DNA from: Sphingomonas sp. Leaf22
GTDB taxonomy: Bacteria; Pseudomonadota; Alphaproteobacteria; Sphingomonadales; Sphingomonadaceae
Direction of reading: 5' to 3'
Length of the DNA: 44,942 nt
Assembly (NCBI RefSeq): GCF_001421715.1
Contig: NZ_LMKP01000013.1
Location: forward strand, 1 to 44,942
Of the stretch, positions 1-7,785 are shown in pieces. Numbering within the stretch: the first letter of the stretch is position 1; each line of letters opens with the position of its first letter. The position numbers and the translations under genes were made by a program. The notes below the pieces were generated by a model. The model was not told where the DNA came from, ran no database searches, and worked only from the letters and a program-made list of their open reading frames with translations.

Positions 1-351
1 CCTTTGCGCCGGTTCGCCTCGGACGTACGCAAGATACGCGATATCGTGCCGGGGCGCTGGCCCGACGGACCGGGGCGGGTTGCGCCACGCACCGACCCCT
101 TCGTCCGTCGCTGCCGCTTGTGCGTCAAGGGCACCTCGAAAGCGACAACAACATTGCAGCGCGGACAGCGCGCCGTGTCGCGCTCGGGCAACCCAACTGG
201 CTACAGCGTGAGCCGAAATTGCCTCGCAGCCGGGCATTCCCGACACAACCCTGCGCCTCGTCCATCGTTAGCAGGACCGCGGAAAGCGTATGCAGACTTA
301 CATTGGCCGGGCCGGAATGTGCCCGCCTGCGCTTCGGCGTGTCGACCACTG
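1..351 (+). pseudogene. IS66-family transposase (TnpC) C-terminal remnant
   Basis: In the frame through position 120 a stretch reads GHLESDNNIAARTARRVALG and then QPNWL. This matches the signature at the end of the IS66 transposase catalytic domain (G-x-LE-x-DNN-x-AER, then VALG-x-xNWL). The conserved glutamate of AER is an alanine here (GCG), so the active site is lost. Upstream, only scattered resemblance to the preceding part of the domain survives and it changes frame (around 35-60). Downstream, similarity fades after a weak stretch near 265-300. No start codon, terminal repeats or companion tnpA/tnpB genes are visible, and the left end lies outside the window. The motif is clear; the outer limits are estimates. 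Confidence 0.65.
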
Positions 352-426
352 CGCAACACAACTGCACAGATTACCGCAGGCGGCAGCAGCGCCACACAGG
401 ACCGCGCCGATCATGGGCCGCGTTAG

Positions 427-777
427 TCAGTCATCGAGCGCACCGAGAAGCGCCAGCAGCACGACGAAGGCGAGCAGCGCCATCGGGATTGAGCAATATT
501 CCATCCGTATCCAGAACAGCTTGTGCGTCGGAGTCATTCCCAGACGCTCGCCGGTCGCGGGATCGACCAATTGGCGCGGCAGTGTCGTGTTCATCCACTT
601 GCTGACGAACCAATTTACCGCTGCCGTGGCGAACAGGCCGGTGTTCGCTACAAGGAACGCCAGGTTCGGTTGGCCCGGAGCGCCAAACAGCCGTTGCATG
701 AGCACGCCGACCGCGGTGACGACGCCAGCGACGATCAAAAATAGTCAGACCCCTGACCCACTCCAGATGATGAACAT
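427..777 (-). pseudogene. Small membrane protein gene with in-frame TGA at codon 11
   Basis: A strong ribosome-binding site (AAGGAG) precedes an ATG at 777. The frame reads MFIIWSGSGV, then TGA (747-745), then LFLIVAGVV and on to DD and a stop at 427. The N-terminus MFIIWSG, two hydrophobic segments and a central 'VDPATGERL-x-x-TPTHKLFWI' stretch match a widespread family of small uncharacterised inner-membrane proteins that normally run through without a stop. The likely ancestral length is 116 aa. The interruption may be a nonsense mutation (for example TGG to TGA), a sequencing error, or bypassed by restart at TTG 738, which would remove the first part of TM1. No function is assigned to the family. 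Confidence 0.7.
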
Positions 778-975
778 CGGCTGATCTCCTTGTAGGCGGC
801 TCGATCGACCGCTTCGTTCCTGATGGTGACGGCGGCACGTCGGTCACGATGGTTGCTTCGCTTCTGCCCGGCTCGTTGCACAGTGCACGTTCCGGCATCG
901 CCACCTGCGAGGGTGGACAGGGCAAGGCCTTACTGTATGATAAATACTATTCGGCATAGTGCCCGGGGGGACATC

Positions 976-1806
976 ATGGATCGTTCGACATTCGCCCGGG
1001 CCGCGGGGTTGCTATTGTTTGCGATGGCGACGCCCGCAGCAGCGCAGCCCAACGCCACGGTACCGCTGACGGTTTCGGCCACGCGCGCGACCAGTCTCGT
1101 CACCTGGGTGCCGAAGCAGGTCAAAGGCGTCGTCCTGTTCTCGACAGGACATGGCTCGTGGCCCGAGCGCTACGACGCGATCGTTTCGGCATGGCAAAAG
1201 GCGGGGTTTGCGGTGATCGCGCCGGTGCATGTGGACTCGATGCACTATCCCGATCGGGAGAAGTTTAGTCGCGAAGCGAGCTTCGGCGAACGGATCGCCG
1301 ATCTCCGCGCCGCCAGCGCCTATGCGGCGAAGACTTGGCCGGGACGACCGGTCGTCGCGGCGGGGCACAGCTTCGGTACGCTGACCGCGCTGTGTCTCGG
1401 CGGCGGGCTGGCGTCGTTTGGCAACTTCCGGGATCCCAGCGTAAAGGCGGTGCTCGGCTTCTCGTCACCCGGACGGATCCCCGGCCTGATCGGACCCGAC
1501 GCCTATGCGGGCGACCGCGTTCCGATGCTGCTCGTCACCGGTGATCGCGACGTCGTACCGGGACTGGTGACCGACTGGCACGATCATCTGTTGCCGGTCC
1601 AGTCTGCGCCGGCCGATGACAAGTTCGGCGTCGTCTATGCCGGGGCCGATCACGAGTTTATCGGGCGTCCCGCCGACACCCATTTCGCCGGCGCTGCCGC
1701 GATCAGCACCGATTTCCTGCGCGCCTATGCGCTGTCCGACGCCAAGGCACGCAGCCGGCTGACCAAGGCACCCGACACGGCCACGACGACCTGGACGCGC
1801 CGCTGA
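976..1806 (+). CDS. Secreted alpha/beta hydrolase
   Basis: A 276-aa protein with an N-terminal signal peptide (hydrophobic GLLLFAMA, cleavage near AAA-QP at about residue 24). The nucleophile elbow GHSFG places Ser132; TGDRD (190-192) and ADHEF (His226) fit the acid and the histidine of an alpha/beta-hydrolase triad. An upstream in-frame start at 823 would add 51 residues ahead of the signal peptide and is unlikely. ATG 976 follows a G-rich stretch (GGGGGG, 965-970). The stop overlaps the next ATG by one base, so the DUF5694 gene is probably co-translated. The fold is clear; the substrate (ester, lactone or peptide) cannot be told, and the product is probably periplasmic. Confidence 0.85.
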   Translation: MDRSTFARAAGLLLFAMATPAAAQPNATVPLTVSATRATSLVTWVPKQVKGVVLFSTGHGSWPERYDAIVSAWQKAGFAVIAPVHVDSMHYPDREKFSREASFGERIADLRAASAYAAKTWPGRPVVAAGHSFGTLTALCLGGGLASFGNFRDPSVKAVLGFSSPGRIPGLIGPDAYAGDRVPMLLVTGDRDVVPGLVTDWHDHLLPVQSAPADDKFGVVYAGADHEFIGRPADTHFAGAAAISTDFLRAYALSDAKARSRLTKAPDTATTTWTRR

Positions 1807-2870
1807 TGCGGGGCAAACCGCTTTGGGGCATCGTCGCGGCGGCCATGTTGCTCTGGACCGCCAACGCGGCGGCCCAGCAAAAACCGGTCTTCGATCCCAC
1901 GTCGTGGAAACGCGACGTCGCCGGTCCCCCGACGCGGGTCATGGTCCTCGCCTCGACGCATTTGAAAAACCTGCCCGGCTTCAAGCCGGAATGGATGGGA
2001 TTGCTGCTCGACCGCCTCGCGGCCTACAAGCCATCGATCATCACGATCGAGGCACTGTCCGGTCAGGAATGCGATCAGTTGCGCCGTTATCCCGCGACCT
2101 ATCCGGGCGTGGCCGGCCAATATTGTCCGACCGTCGACGATGCGCGCATGGCGACCGGCCTCGACGTGCCGCAGGCGACGTCGCAGGCCGCCGCGATGCT
2201 GGCGGCGTGGCCGGAACGTCCGACGCCGGCCGCGCGCCGTCGGCTCGCCAGCGTGTTTCTGGCGGGCGGCGAGCCGGCGTCGGCGCTCGTTCAGTGGCTG
2301 CGGCTCGATCCGGGCGAACGCCATGACGGCGACGGCCTCGACGAAGCGCTGGTCAAACGGCTCGGCACCTTGATGGCGAGCGCCAACGAGAATTATCAGA
2401 TTGGTGCGGCGCTCGCGGCCCGGCACGGCCTCGAACGGGTGTACCCGATCGACGATCACACTGCCGATGGCGCGATGAGCGAGGAGCAGGCGTTCGGTAA
2501 GGCGATCCAGCGGCTATGGTCGACCCCCGGACCGAACGTCGAAAAGCTGAACGCACAAGCGTATGAAAGCCCGGCGGACATGCTCGCCACCTTCCGGCTG
2601 AACAATCGCGTCGACATCCAGATCGGCGGGATCGAGGGCGACTTCGGGCGGGCGCTGAAGGATCGCACGCCCGAACTTTGGGGCCGGCAATATGTCAGTT
2701 GGTGGGAAATACGGAACCTGCGGATGGTCGCCAACATCCGCGCGACCTTCGCCCAGCAGCCCGGCGCACGCGTGCTGACCATCGTCGGCGCGGCGCACAA
2801 ACCCTATTTCGATGCCTATCTGAATCTCATGCACGAGGTCGAGCTGGTGGATGTGAATACGGCGTTGTGA
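1806..2870 (+). CDS. DUF5694 domain protein, exported
   Basis: A 354-aa protein with a signal peptide (GIVAAAMLLWTANAAAQ, cleavage near residue 24). It then shows the DUF5694 pattern: RVMVLASTHL near residue 45, IITIEAL near 80, and a C-terminal VLTIVGAAHKPYFDAYL around 325-340. This layout of an early 'HL' strand and a late 'GAAH' strand resembles TraB/Tiki-like proteins, but no catalytic activity has been established for DUF5694. Its start overlaps the stop of the alpha/beta hydrolase by one nucleotide, implying translational coupling and a shared envelope role. Confidence 0.8.
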   Translation: MRGKPLWGIVAAAMLLWTANAAAQQKPVFDPTSWKRDVAGPPTRVMVLASTHLKNLPGFKPEWMGLLLDRLAAYKPSIITIEALSGQECDQLRRYPATYPGVAGQYCPTVDDARMATGLDVPQATSQAAAMLAAWPERPTPAARRRLASVFLAGGEPASALVQWLRLDPGERHDGDGLDEALVKRLGTLMASANENYQIGAALAARHGLERVYPIDDHTADGAMSEEQAFGKAIQRLWSTPGPNVEKLNAQAYESPADMLATFRLNNRVDIQIGGIEGDFGRALKDRTPELWGRQYVSWWEIRNLRMVANIRATFAQQPGARVLTIVGAAHKPYFDAYLNLMHEVELVDVNTAL

Positions 2871-3281
2871 ACCGCGCCGGGGTTGCCGGTTCGCATTGAC
2901 CGTCGGTCGTGTAGCGCCTGTTCGAGCGCAGGTAGGACAGGCCGGTATGCGCGCTCCGACGGGCGCGCGCCGGAGCATCTCGGCCAACAAGATGTCGTGG
3001 GCCGGTTCTTACAACGCCCGAATCCACGCCGCCTTGGTCGTGGCAAAGCGCGTGTCACCGTCAGACCTGATCCGGTCTGAAAATCCGTCAATCATCCACG
3101 CTGCTGAGCACATGTTTGGTTAACCCGAGCAGCGGCGCTCGCTGCGCGGTCATACCACCCCCCGCCCCTGCTACGGCCGGGCTCGAGCCATAAAGTACGA
3201 GGGTACCGCCGTCGCTTCCTTGTACGACAATCTGTCTATTTCGGTACGGTTCAGTAACGAATCTTTATCATGCTCGTACCG
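2871..3281. other. Intergenic region without a recognisable gene
   Basis: About 410 bases lie between the DUF5694 stop and the end of the FadR-type gene, which is transcribed toward it. Short open frames occur on both strands, but none has a ribosome-binding site, family resemblance or consistent coding character. The only clear structure is a small hairpin at 3060-3079: TCAGACC, a six-base loop and GGTCTGA, followed by four A residues. It could act as a terminator for one of the two converging genes, though it lies 190 bases from the upstream stop. Confidence 0.5.
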
Positions 3282-4007
3282 CTATTCGGCATTTGCCAGA
3301 CATATTACCATCGCACGTTCGGTGTCCTGCCGCGCCAGATCGACCAGAAATTCGGTCGCGGCGCGCGCGCCTGCGCCGTCGCTGCGGGCGATCATGTCGA
3401 ACAGTGCCTGATGTTCCATGACCGGGTCGCGCGGCGTACCGGCCCGATATTTGAAAAGCGTGGTCCAACGCACTGCCGCGGCGATACTCGCTGACAGGCT
3501 GACCAGCAATTCATTGCCGGTCGCTTCGAGGATGATGGCATGGAAACTCTGATCGGCCGCCTGCCCCGCCTCGCTGTCGAGGCCGAGCCGCGCCATTTCC
3601 TCGAGCGCATGGCCCATCCGCGTCAACTGGCGTGCCGTGCGCGAAACCGCCGCCAATTCCGCCGCGGCCGGCTCGACGATCATGCGAAGCTGGAACAGGC
3701 TGCGCACGAACGTCAGGGACGGAGGCTCGCCTTCGAACATCCAGCCCAGCAGTTCGGGGTCGAGCAGGTTCCATTCCTGCCGCTCGCGAACGCGGGTGCC
3801 CGCCTTGGGGCGGCTTTCGACCAGCCCTTTGGCCGCCAGCATCCGCAGCGACTCGCGGATGACGCTGCGCGACACGTTGAAACCCTCGGCAAGGTCGATT
3901 TCGCCGGGCAGATAACTGCCCGGTTCGTGGCGGCCGGTGACGATCGCCACGCCCATCCGGCGGGCCAATACGACGTTGGCCGGCTGTCCGCCGTTGCGCA
4001 GAACCAT
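3282..4007 (-). CDS. FadR-subfamily GntR transcriptional regulator
   Basis: A 241-aa regulator. Residues 10-75 form the GntR winged helix (PGSYLPGEIDLAEGFNVSRS followed by VIRESLRMLAAKGLV). An FCD ligand-binding domain follows at about 95-225, with the usual DQSFHAIILEATGN and EHQALFDMI helices. The third metal-binding His expected in the last helices is not seen (AATEFLVDLARQD), so metal-dependent effector binding may be altered. The start at 4007 is chosen because of the G-rich ribosome-binding site just upstream (GGGGGAGGGGG); the longer frame to 4088 would run into the TBDR1 promoter. The gene is divergent from TBDR1 and probably controls it through the palindrome at 4089-4105. FadR-type proteins of such loci typically sense sugar acids or uronates; the ligand here is unknown. 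Confidence 0.9.
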   Translation of the reverse strand: MVLRNGGQPANVVLARRMGVAIVTGRHEPGSYLPGEIDLAEGFNVSRSVIRESLRMLAAKGLVESRPKAGTRVRERQEWNLLDPELLGWMFEGEPPSLTFVRSLFQLRMIVEPAAAELAAVSRTARQLTRMGHALEEMARLGLDSEAGQAADQSFHAIILEATGNELLVSLSASIAAAVRWTTLFKYRAGTPRDPVMEHQALFDMIARSDGAGARAATEFLVDLARQDTERAMVICLANAE

Positions 4008-4077
4008 GGTCCCCCTCCCCCGCTTTTCTCCAGCATAGCCGTGAAGATAAAGCTGCGTCGAGCCGCTCGATTCCATA

Positions 4078-4111
4078 TTGTCAGGCAAATATTATACGGT
4101 AATATGTCAGA
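4078..4111 (+). promoter_or_regulatory. TBDR1 promoter with overlapping palindromic operator
   Basis: A palindrome ATATTA-TACGG-TAATAT lies at 4089-4105 between the divergent FadR-type regulator and TBDR1. A plausible core promoter for TBDR1 is TTGTCA at 4078-4083 and TAATAT at 4100-4105 (16-bp spacer), so the palindrome covers the spacer and the -10 box. That is the layout of a repressor site. A short palindrome with a central TATAC is in line with sites of the FadR subgroup. The sequence symmetry is seen; repression is inferred. Confidence 0.6.
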
Positions 4112-4149
4112 CAAGACTCGATTCAGAGTCAGATATGGGGAGAGGCATT

Positions 4150-6969
4150 ATGAGGACCATCAGGCACGCCCTCTTGGCGAGCGTTTCGTTGATGACCGTC
4201 GGCGGGTTCTCTGCCGCAGCATCGGCACAGACGGCGGCCGAGACGACCGGCGATGCGGCGGCGGGCGATGGTCAGGATATCGTCGTCACCGGGGTCCGTG
4301 CGTCGTTGCGATCGGCGCAGGCCATCAAGCAGAATTCCAACCAGATCGTCGATTCGGTCAGCGCGCAGGACATCGGCAAGCTGCCCGACGTCAACACCAC
4401 CGAAGCGTTGCAGCGGATCACCGGCGTGCAGATCCAGCGCCGCTATGGTGAGGGCGCGACCGACTTCGATCATCGGACACAGCCGGCCGTAACCGTTCGC
4501 GGCCTGACCCAGGTACAGAACTTCCTCGACGGCCGTGCGGTATATTCGGCGTCGGGCGGTCGCGCCTTCGACCTCGAAGGCATTCCGCCCGAACTGCTCT
4601 CCGGCATCGACGTGTACAAGAACGCGCCGGCCAATATCATCGAGGGTGGCGTGGGTGGTGCGGTCAACCTGCGCACCCGCCGGCCGTTCGATTCGACGGG
4701 TCAGGTCATCAGCATGACCGCCCGCGGCAATTATTACGACCGCGTCGACAAGCCGGGCTATGCGTTCTCGGGCCTGTACAGCAACCGGTACGACACCAGC
4801 ATCGGTGAAATCGGCCTGCTGGTGAACGCGGTCTATTCGAAAAGCCATTATCGCCAGGACGGCCTGCTTGCCGGTCCGTTCGGCGAGGCACGGCCCGGGT
4901 CGATCGCGAATGCGCCGAGCAACGCGCAGATCCCCTATGGTTTCGAAGTCTATGACGATACCGGCGATCGCAGGCGCTTCGGCATCGCCGCCGCGGTACA
5001 ATGGCAGGCGAGCGATACCGTATTGGTCACCGCACAGTATCAGGGCAGCAAATACTGGTTCAACCGGACCGGCGCATATTATTACGATTTCAACAACCTG
5101 CCGGGAAACCAGTATAACTCCGCAGGACAGGTGACCCAGTACAACACGCTGCCGACCGCCGGCGCGGCGTTCACCTTCAACAAGGATGGGTATGCGACCA
5201 GTGGTTCGCTGTCGCCGCAGACTTTCGAGACCGGTCGTTTCGATCAGGAACTGTGGAGCGCCAGCCAGAACTACACCTTCAATGTCGGCTGGCAGGCGAC
5301 CGACCGTGCCAAGGTCAATTTCGACGTCCAGTATCTGACGTCCTATTATAACGCCGATCGCAACGGTCATGTGCTGTCGCTGTACAATCGGACGAACCAG
5401 AACGCGACCGGCCAATATGGCGGCACCCTCGCGCCGCATCCGTCGACCGTGGTGTTCGATCTGCGCGGCAAATATCCGCGCTGGGACGTTACCGATCCGT
5501 CGGTGCTGAACAACCCGGCGAACTATACGCTGCCGTTCATCGCCGACTCGCTTCAGCGCAACGACGCCGACACGCTCGCGCTTGCCTATGACATCGAATA
5601 TGATGTCGAAGGCGGCTTCCTGAAGAAGCTGCGTGGCGGTGCCCGCTATTCGGACAACGGCATCGATCTGCGCGGTACGTGGAACGGCGTCGGCCTGTTC
5701 CGCGACTATGCACCGGGGGCGAGCAACGTGCCGGCCGGCGCGGCGCTGATCCCGCTGACCCGTTTCCCGCAGCTCGCGATGAAGGGGCCGTCGAAGAACT
5801 GGTTCGACGGCAACACCGTCACCGGTGGCATCCTGTACCCCGCGTTCCCGGCCGGCGATGGCGTGTGGGAACAGACCAAGGCGCTGTACGCCCTGTTCGG
5901 TGCGCAGACGAAGGATGCCTTCACACCGGGCGACCTCAATCGCCAGACCGAAAAGACCTATACCGCCTGGGGTATCGCCGATTATGAATTCGCACTCGGC
6001 AGCATCCGGTTCGACGGCGGTGCCGGTGTGCGGATCGTCAAGACGCGCACCACGTCGGTCGGCACGCAGTTCAATGTCGACGGCACCTTCAGCCCGATCT
6101 CGCTGGGCAACGAATATACCAACGTTCTGCCCAGCGTGAACATCCGGGCCCGGCTGACCGACACGTTCCAGATGCGCTTCGCCTATTCGAAGGGCGTGGC
6201 GCGGCCGAACTTCGACGTGCTGTCGACCAACGTCACACTGCAGAACCCGAACCAGGTCGATCCGAACAACGGTCTGCCCTTTGCCAATTCGGGCAACCCG
6301 TTCCTGCGTCCGATCAAATCGGACAATTTCGACCTGACCGCCGAATGGTATTTCGCGCCGACCGGTTCGCTGACCGCCGGCCTGTTCTACAAGAAGGTCA
6401 ACGGCTTCCTGTCGAGCGGACGGTTCATCGGCACCTATGGCGGACGTCAATATAACGTGAACTCGACGCTCAATTCGGGCGACGGGACGGTGAAGGGCCT
6501 CGAAGCGGGCTATCAGCAGTTCTTCGACTTCCTGCCGGGCCTGCTGAGCGGTTTCGGCATTCAGGCGAACTATACCTATGTCGACTCGAACGTCGAAAAC
6601 CCGTTCTCGTCGTCGAGCAACAACCTGCCCTCCACGCTGCCGCTCGAAAAGCTGTCGAAGCATAGCTACAATTTGATCGGGCTGTACGAAAAGGGGCCGA
6701 TCACCGCCCGCCTCGCCTATAATGGCCGGTCGAGCTATCTCGAACAGACGACGGGCAGCGGTGCCAATGGCCAAGGCCAGTTCGCCAAGCCCTATGCATC
6801 GCTCGATGCGTCGGTCAGCGTCAATCTGAACGAACACATCGCGGTATCGGCCGACGTCGTGAACCTGAACAACCGGATGAACGTGCTCTACATCGGCACG
6901 CCATCGGCACCGCTTCAGTATCAGTTGAACGATCGCCGCTTCGGCCTGTCGCTCCGCGCGACGTATTAA
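4150..6969 (+). CDS. TonB-dependent receptor 1 (TBDR1)
   Basis: A 939-aa outer-membrane receptor. The signal peptide (MRTIRHALLASVSLMTVGGF...) is cut near residue 26 (ASA-Q). The TonB-box-like DIVVTG is at 42-47. The plug follows directly, with SVSAQDIGKLPDVNTTEALQ and then RITGVQIQR, the signature of the large Xanthomonas/Caulobacter-type TBDR family. A 22-strand barrel is expected and the protein ends in an aromatic residue (ATY). ATG 4150 is preferred over the upstream frame because it begins the signal peptide and has GGGGAG upstream. A terminator-like hairpin follows the stop, then DUF6445 and halogenase genes in the same direction. The family imports glycans, oligosaccharides or other large substrates; the ligand cannot be deduced, but the FadR-type neighbour fits a carbohydrate or sugar acid. 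Confidence 0.93.
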   Translation: MRTIRHALLASVSLMTVGGFSAAASAQTAAETTGDAAAGDGQDIVVTGVRASLRSAQAIKQNSNQIVDSVSAQDIGKLPDVNTTEALQRITGVQIQRRYGEGATDFDHRTQPAVTVRGLTQVQNFLDGRAVYSASGGRAFDLEGIPPELLSGIDVYKNAPANIIEGGVGGAVNLRTRRPFDSTGQVISMTARGNYYDRVDKPGYAFSGLYSNRYDTSIGEIGLLVNAVYSKSHYRQDGLLAGPFGEARPGSIANAPSNAQIPYGFEVYDDTGDRRRFGIAAAVQWQASDTVLVTAQYQGSKYWFNRTGAYYYDFNNLPGNQYNSAGQVTQYNTLPTAGAAFTFNKDGYATSGSLSPQTFETGRFDQELWSASQNYTFNVGWQATDRAKVNFDVQYLTSYYNADRNGHVLSLYNRTNQNATGQYGGTLAPHPSTVVFDLRGKYPRWDVTDPSVLNNPANYTLPFIADSLQRNDADTLALAYDIEYDVEGGFLKKLRGGARYSDNGIDLRGTWNGVGLFRDYAPGASNVPAGAALIPLTRFPQLAMKGPSKNWFDGNTVTGGILYPAFPAGDGVWEQTKALYALFGAQTKDAFTPGDLNRQTEKTYTAWGIADYEFALGSIRFDGGAGVRIVKTRTTSVGTQFNVDGTFSPISLGNEYTNVLPSVNIRARLTDTFQMRFAYSKGVARPNFDVLSTNVTLQNPNQVDPNNGLPFANSGNPFLRPIKSDNFDLTAEWYFAPTGSLTAGLFYKKVNGFLSSGRFIGTYGGRQYNVNSTLNSGDGTVKGLEAGYQQFFDFLPGLLSGFGIQANYTYVDSNVENPFSSSSNNLPSTLPLEKLSKHSYNLIGLYEKGPITARLAYNGRSSYLEQTTGSGANGQGQFAKPYASLDASVSVNLNEHIAVSADVVNLNNRMNVLYIGTPSAPLQYQLNDRRFGLSLRATY

Positions 6970-7023
6970 GGACAGGGCGACGCGACGAATTTTTCGTTTC
7001 GTCGCCCATATTTCCCCTCCCCT

Positions 7024-7054
7024 GTCGGCGTGGTTCGCCACGCCGACGCTTTTT
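7024..7054 (+). terminator. Intrinsic terminator-like hairpin after TBDR1
   Basis: A perfect 10-bp stem, GTCGGCGTGG (7024-7033) pairing with CCACGCCGAC (7038-7047), is capped by the stable tetraloop TTCG and followed by GCTTTTT. It lies 54 bases after the TBDR1 stop and 18 bases before the next start codon. It could end most TBDR1 transcripts, or act as a partial terminator or 3'-end stabiliser that lowers expression of the DUF6445 and halogenase genes relative to the receptor. A second, weaker hairpin (GGGCGACG with CGTCGCCC) lies just upstream at about 6975-7008. Confidence 0.8.
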
Positions 7055-7071
7055 GCGCTATCGGATCTGCC

Positions 7072-7785
7072 ATGTCGTCCGCCCCGATCGCCGCCGCCCC
7101 GCCCACCATCACCATTCGCCATGTCGGCCATGAACGCGAACCGGTGGTCGTCATCGACCGGGCGACCGGGCAACGCGACGCTCTGGTCGATTTCGCCGCG
7201 ACCCGATCGCGCTTCGCGCCGGCGACGGAGGTCGGCAGCTTCTATCCCGGCCTGCTCGGGGCAGCGCCGACCGCCTATGTCGACGCGATGGTCCGTCTGG
7301 TCCTGCCGCTGATCGCGGCCCATTTCACCCGGGCTCCGGTCCAGCCGGCCCGCGCTCGCGGCAATTTCTCGCTGGTCACGCTCGCCCCCGACGCGCTCAG
7401 CCCCGACCAGCGCGTGCCGCATGTCGATTCCGCCGACCGGCTGCAATTCGCGACCGTCCATTTCCTGTCGTCGGCCAATGGCGACGGCACCCGTTTCTTT
7501 CGCCACCGCACCACCGGGTTCGAGACGATCGACGCGGAGCGCATGGCGACCTTTCGCGCCGCGCTCGACGCGCAGATCGCCGAGGTGCCCGCCGCCTATG
7601 CCGATGGTAGCGACGGCCCGTTCGAGGTGATCGATACGGTCGATGCGGTGCCCGACCGGTTGATCCTGTACCGCGCGGCGCTGCTCCATTCGGGGGCGAT
7701 CACCGCGCTGCCCGCCGATGCCGCCGATCCGCGGCACGGTCGCCTGACCGGCAATCTGTTCCTGCAATGCCGGATCGCGGCGTGA
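7072..7785 (+). CDS. DUF6445 family protein
   Basis: A 237-aa soluble protein without a signal peptide. It resembles DUF6445 proteins, which recur beside TBDR and flavin-dependent halogenase genes in Caulobacter-, Xanthomonas- and Sphingomonas-like genomes. A PHVDSADRLQFATVHFL segment (about 118-135), a later FRHRTTGFET stretch and a late LLHSG (about 210) give a spaced H-x-D...H pattern reminiscent of 2-oxoglutarate/Fe(II) dioxygenase folds; this is suggestive only. The start at 7072 has no strong ribosome-binding site; GTG 7030 lies inside the terminator hairpin and is less likely. The gene overlaps the halogenase that follows, so the two products are probably made together. Function is unknown. 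Confidence 0.75.
   Translation: MSSAPIAAAPPTITIRHVGHEREPVVVIDRATGQRDALVDFAATRSRFAPATEVGSFYPGLLGAAPTAYVDAMVRLVLPLIAAHFTRAPVQPARARGNFSLVTLAPDALSPDQRVPHVDSADRLQFATVHFLSSANGDGTRFFRHRTTGFETIDAERMATFRAALDAQIAEVPAAYADGSDGPFEVIDTVDAVPDRLILYRAALLHSGAITALPADAADPRHGRLTGNLFLQCRIAA

Noticed and set aside
4105..4133. TGTCAGA and AGTCAGA 22 bp apart upstream of TBDR1 as a Pho box
   Set aside because: The middle unit (ACTCGAT) does not fit, and the sites lie downstream of the likely -10 box.
4129..7767. A 1212-codon open frame on the minus strand opposite TBDR1 and DUF6445
   Set aside because: High-GC genes with strong codon bias leave antisense frames open. The translation is Arg/Ile/Asp-rich with no motifs, and TBDR1 on the other strand is unmistakable.
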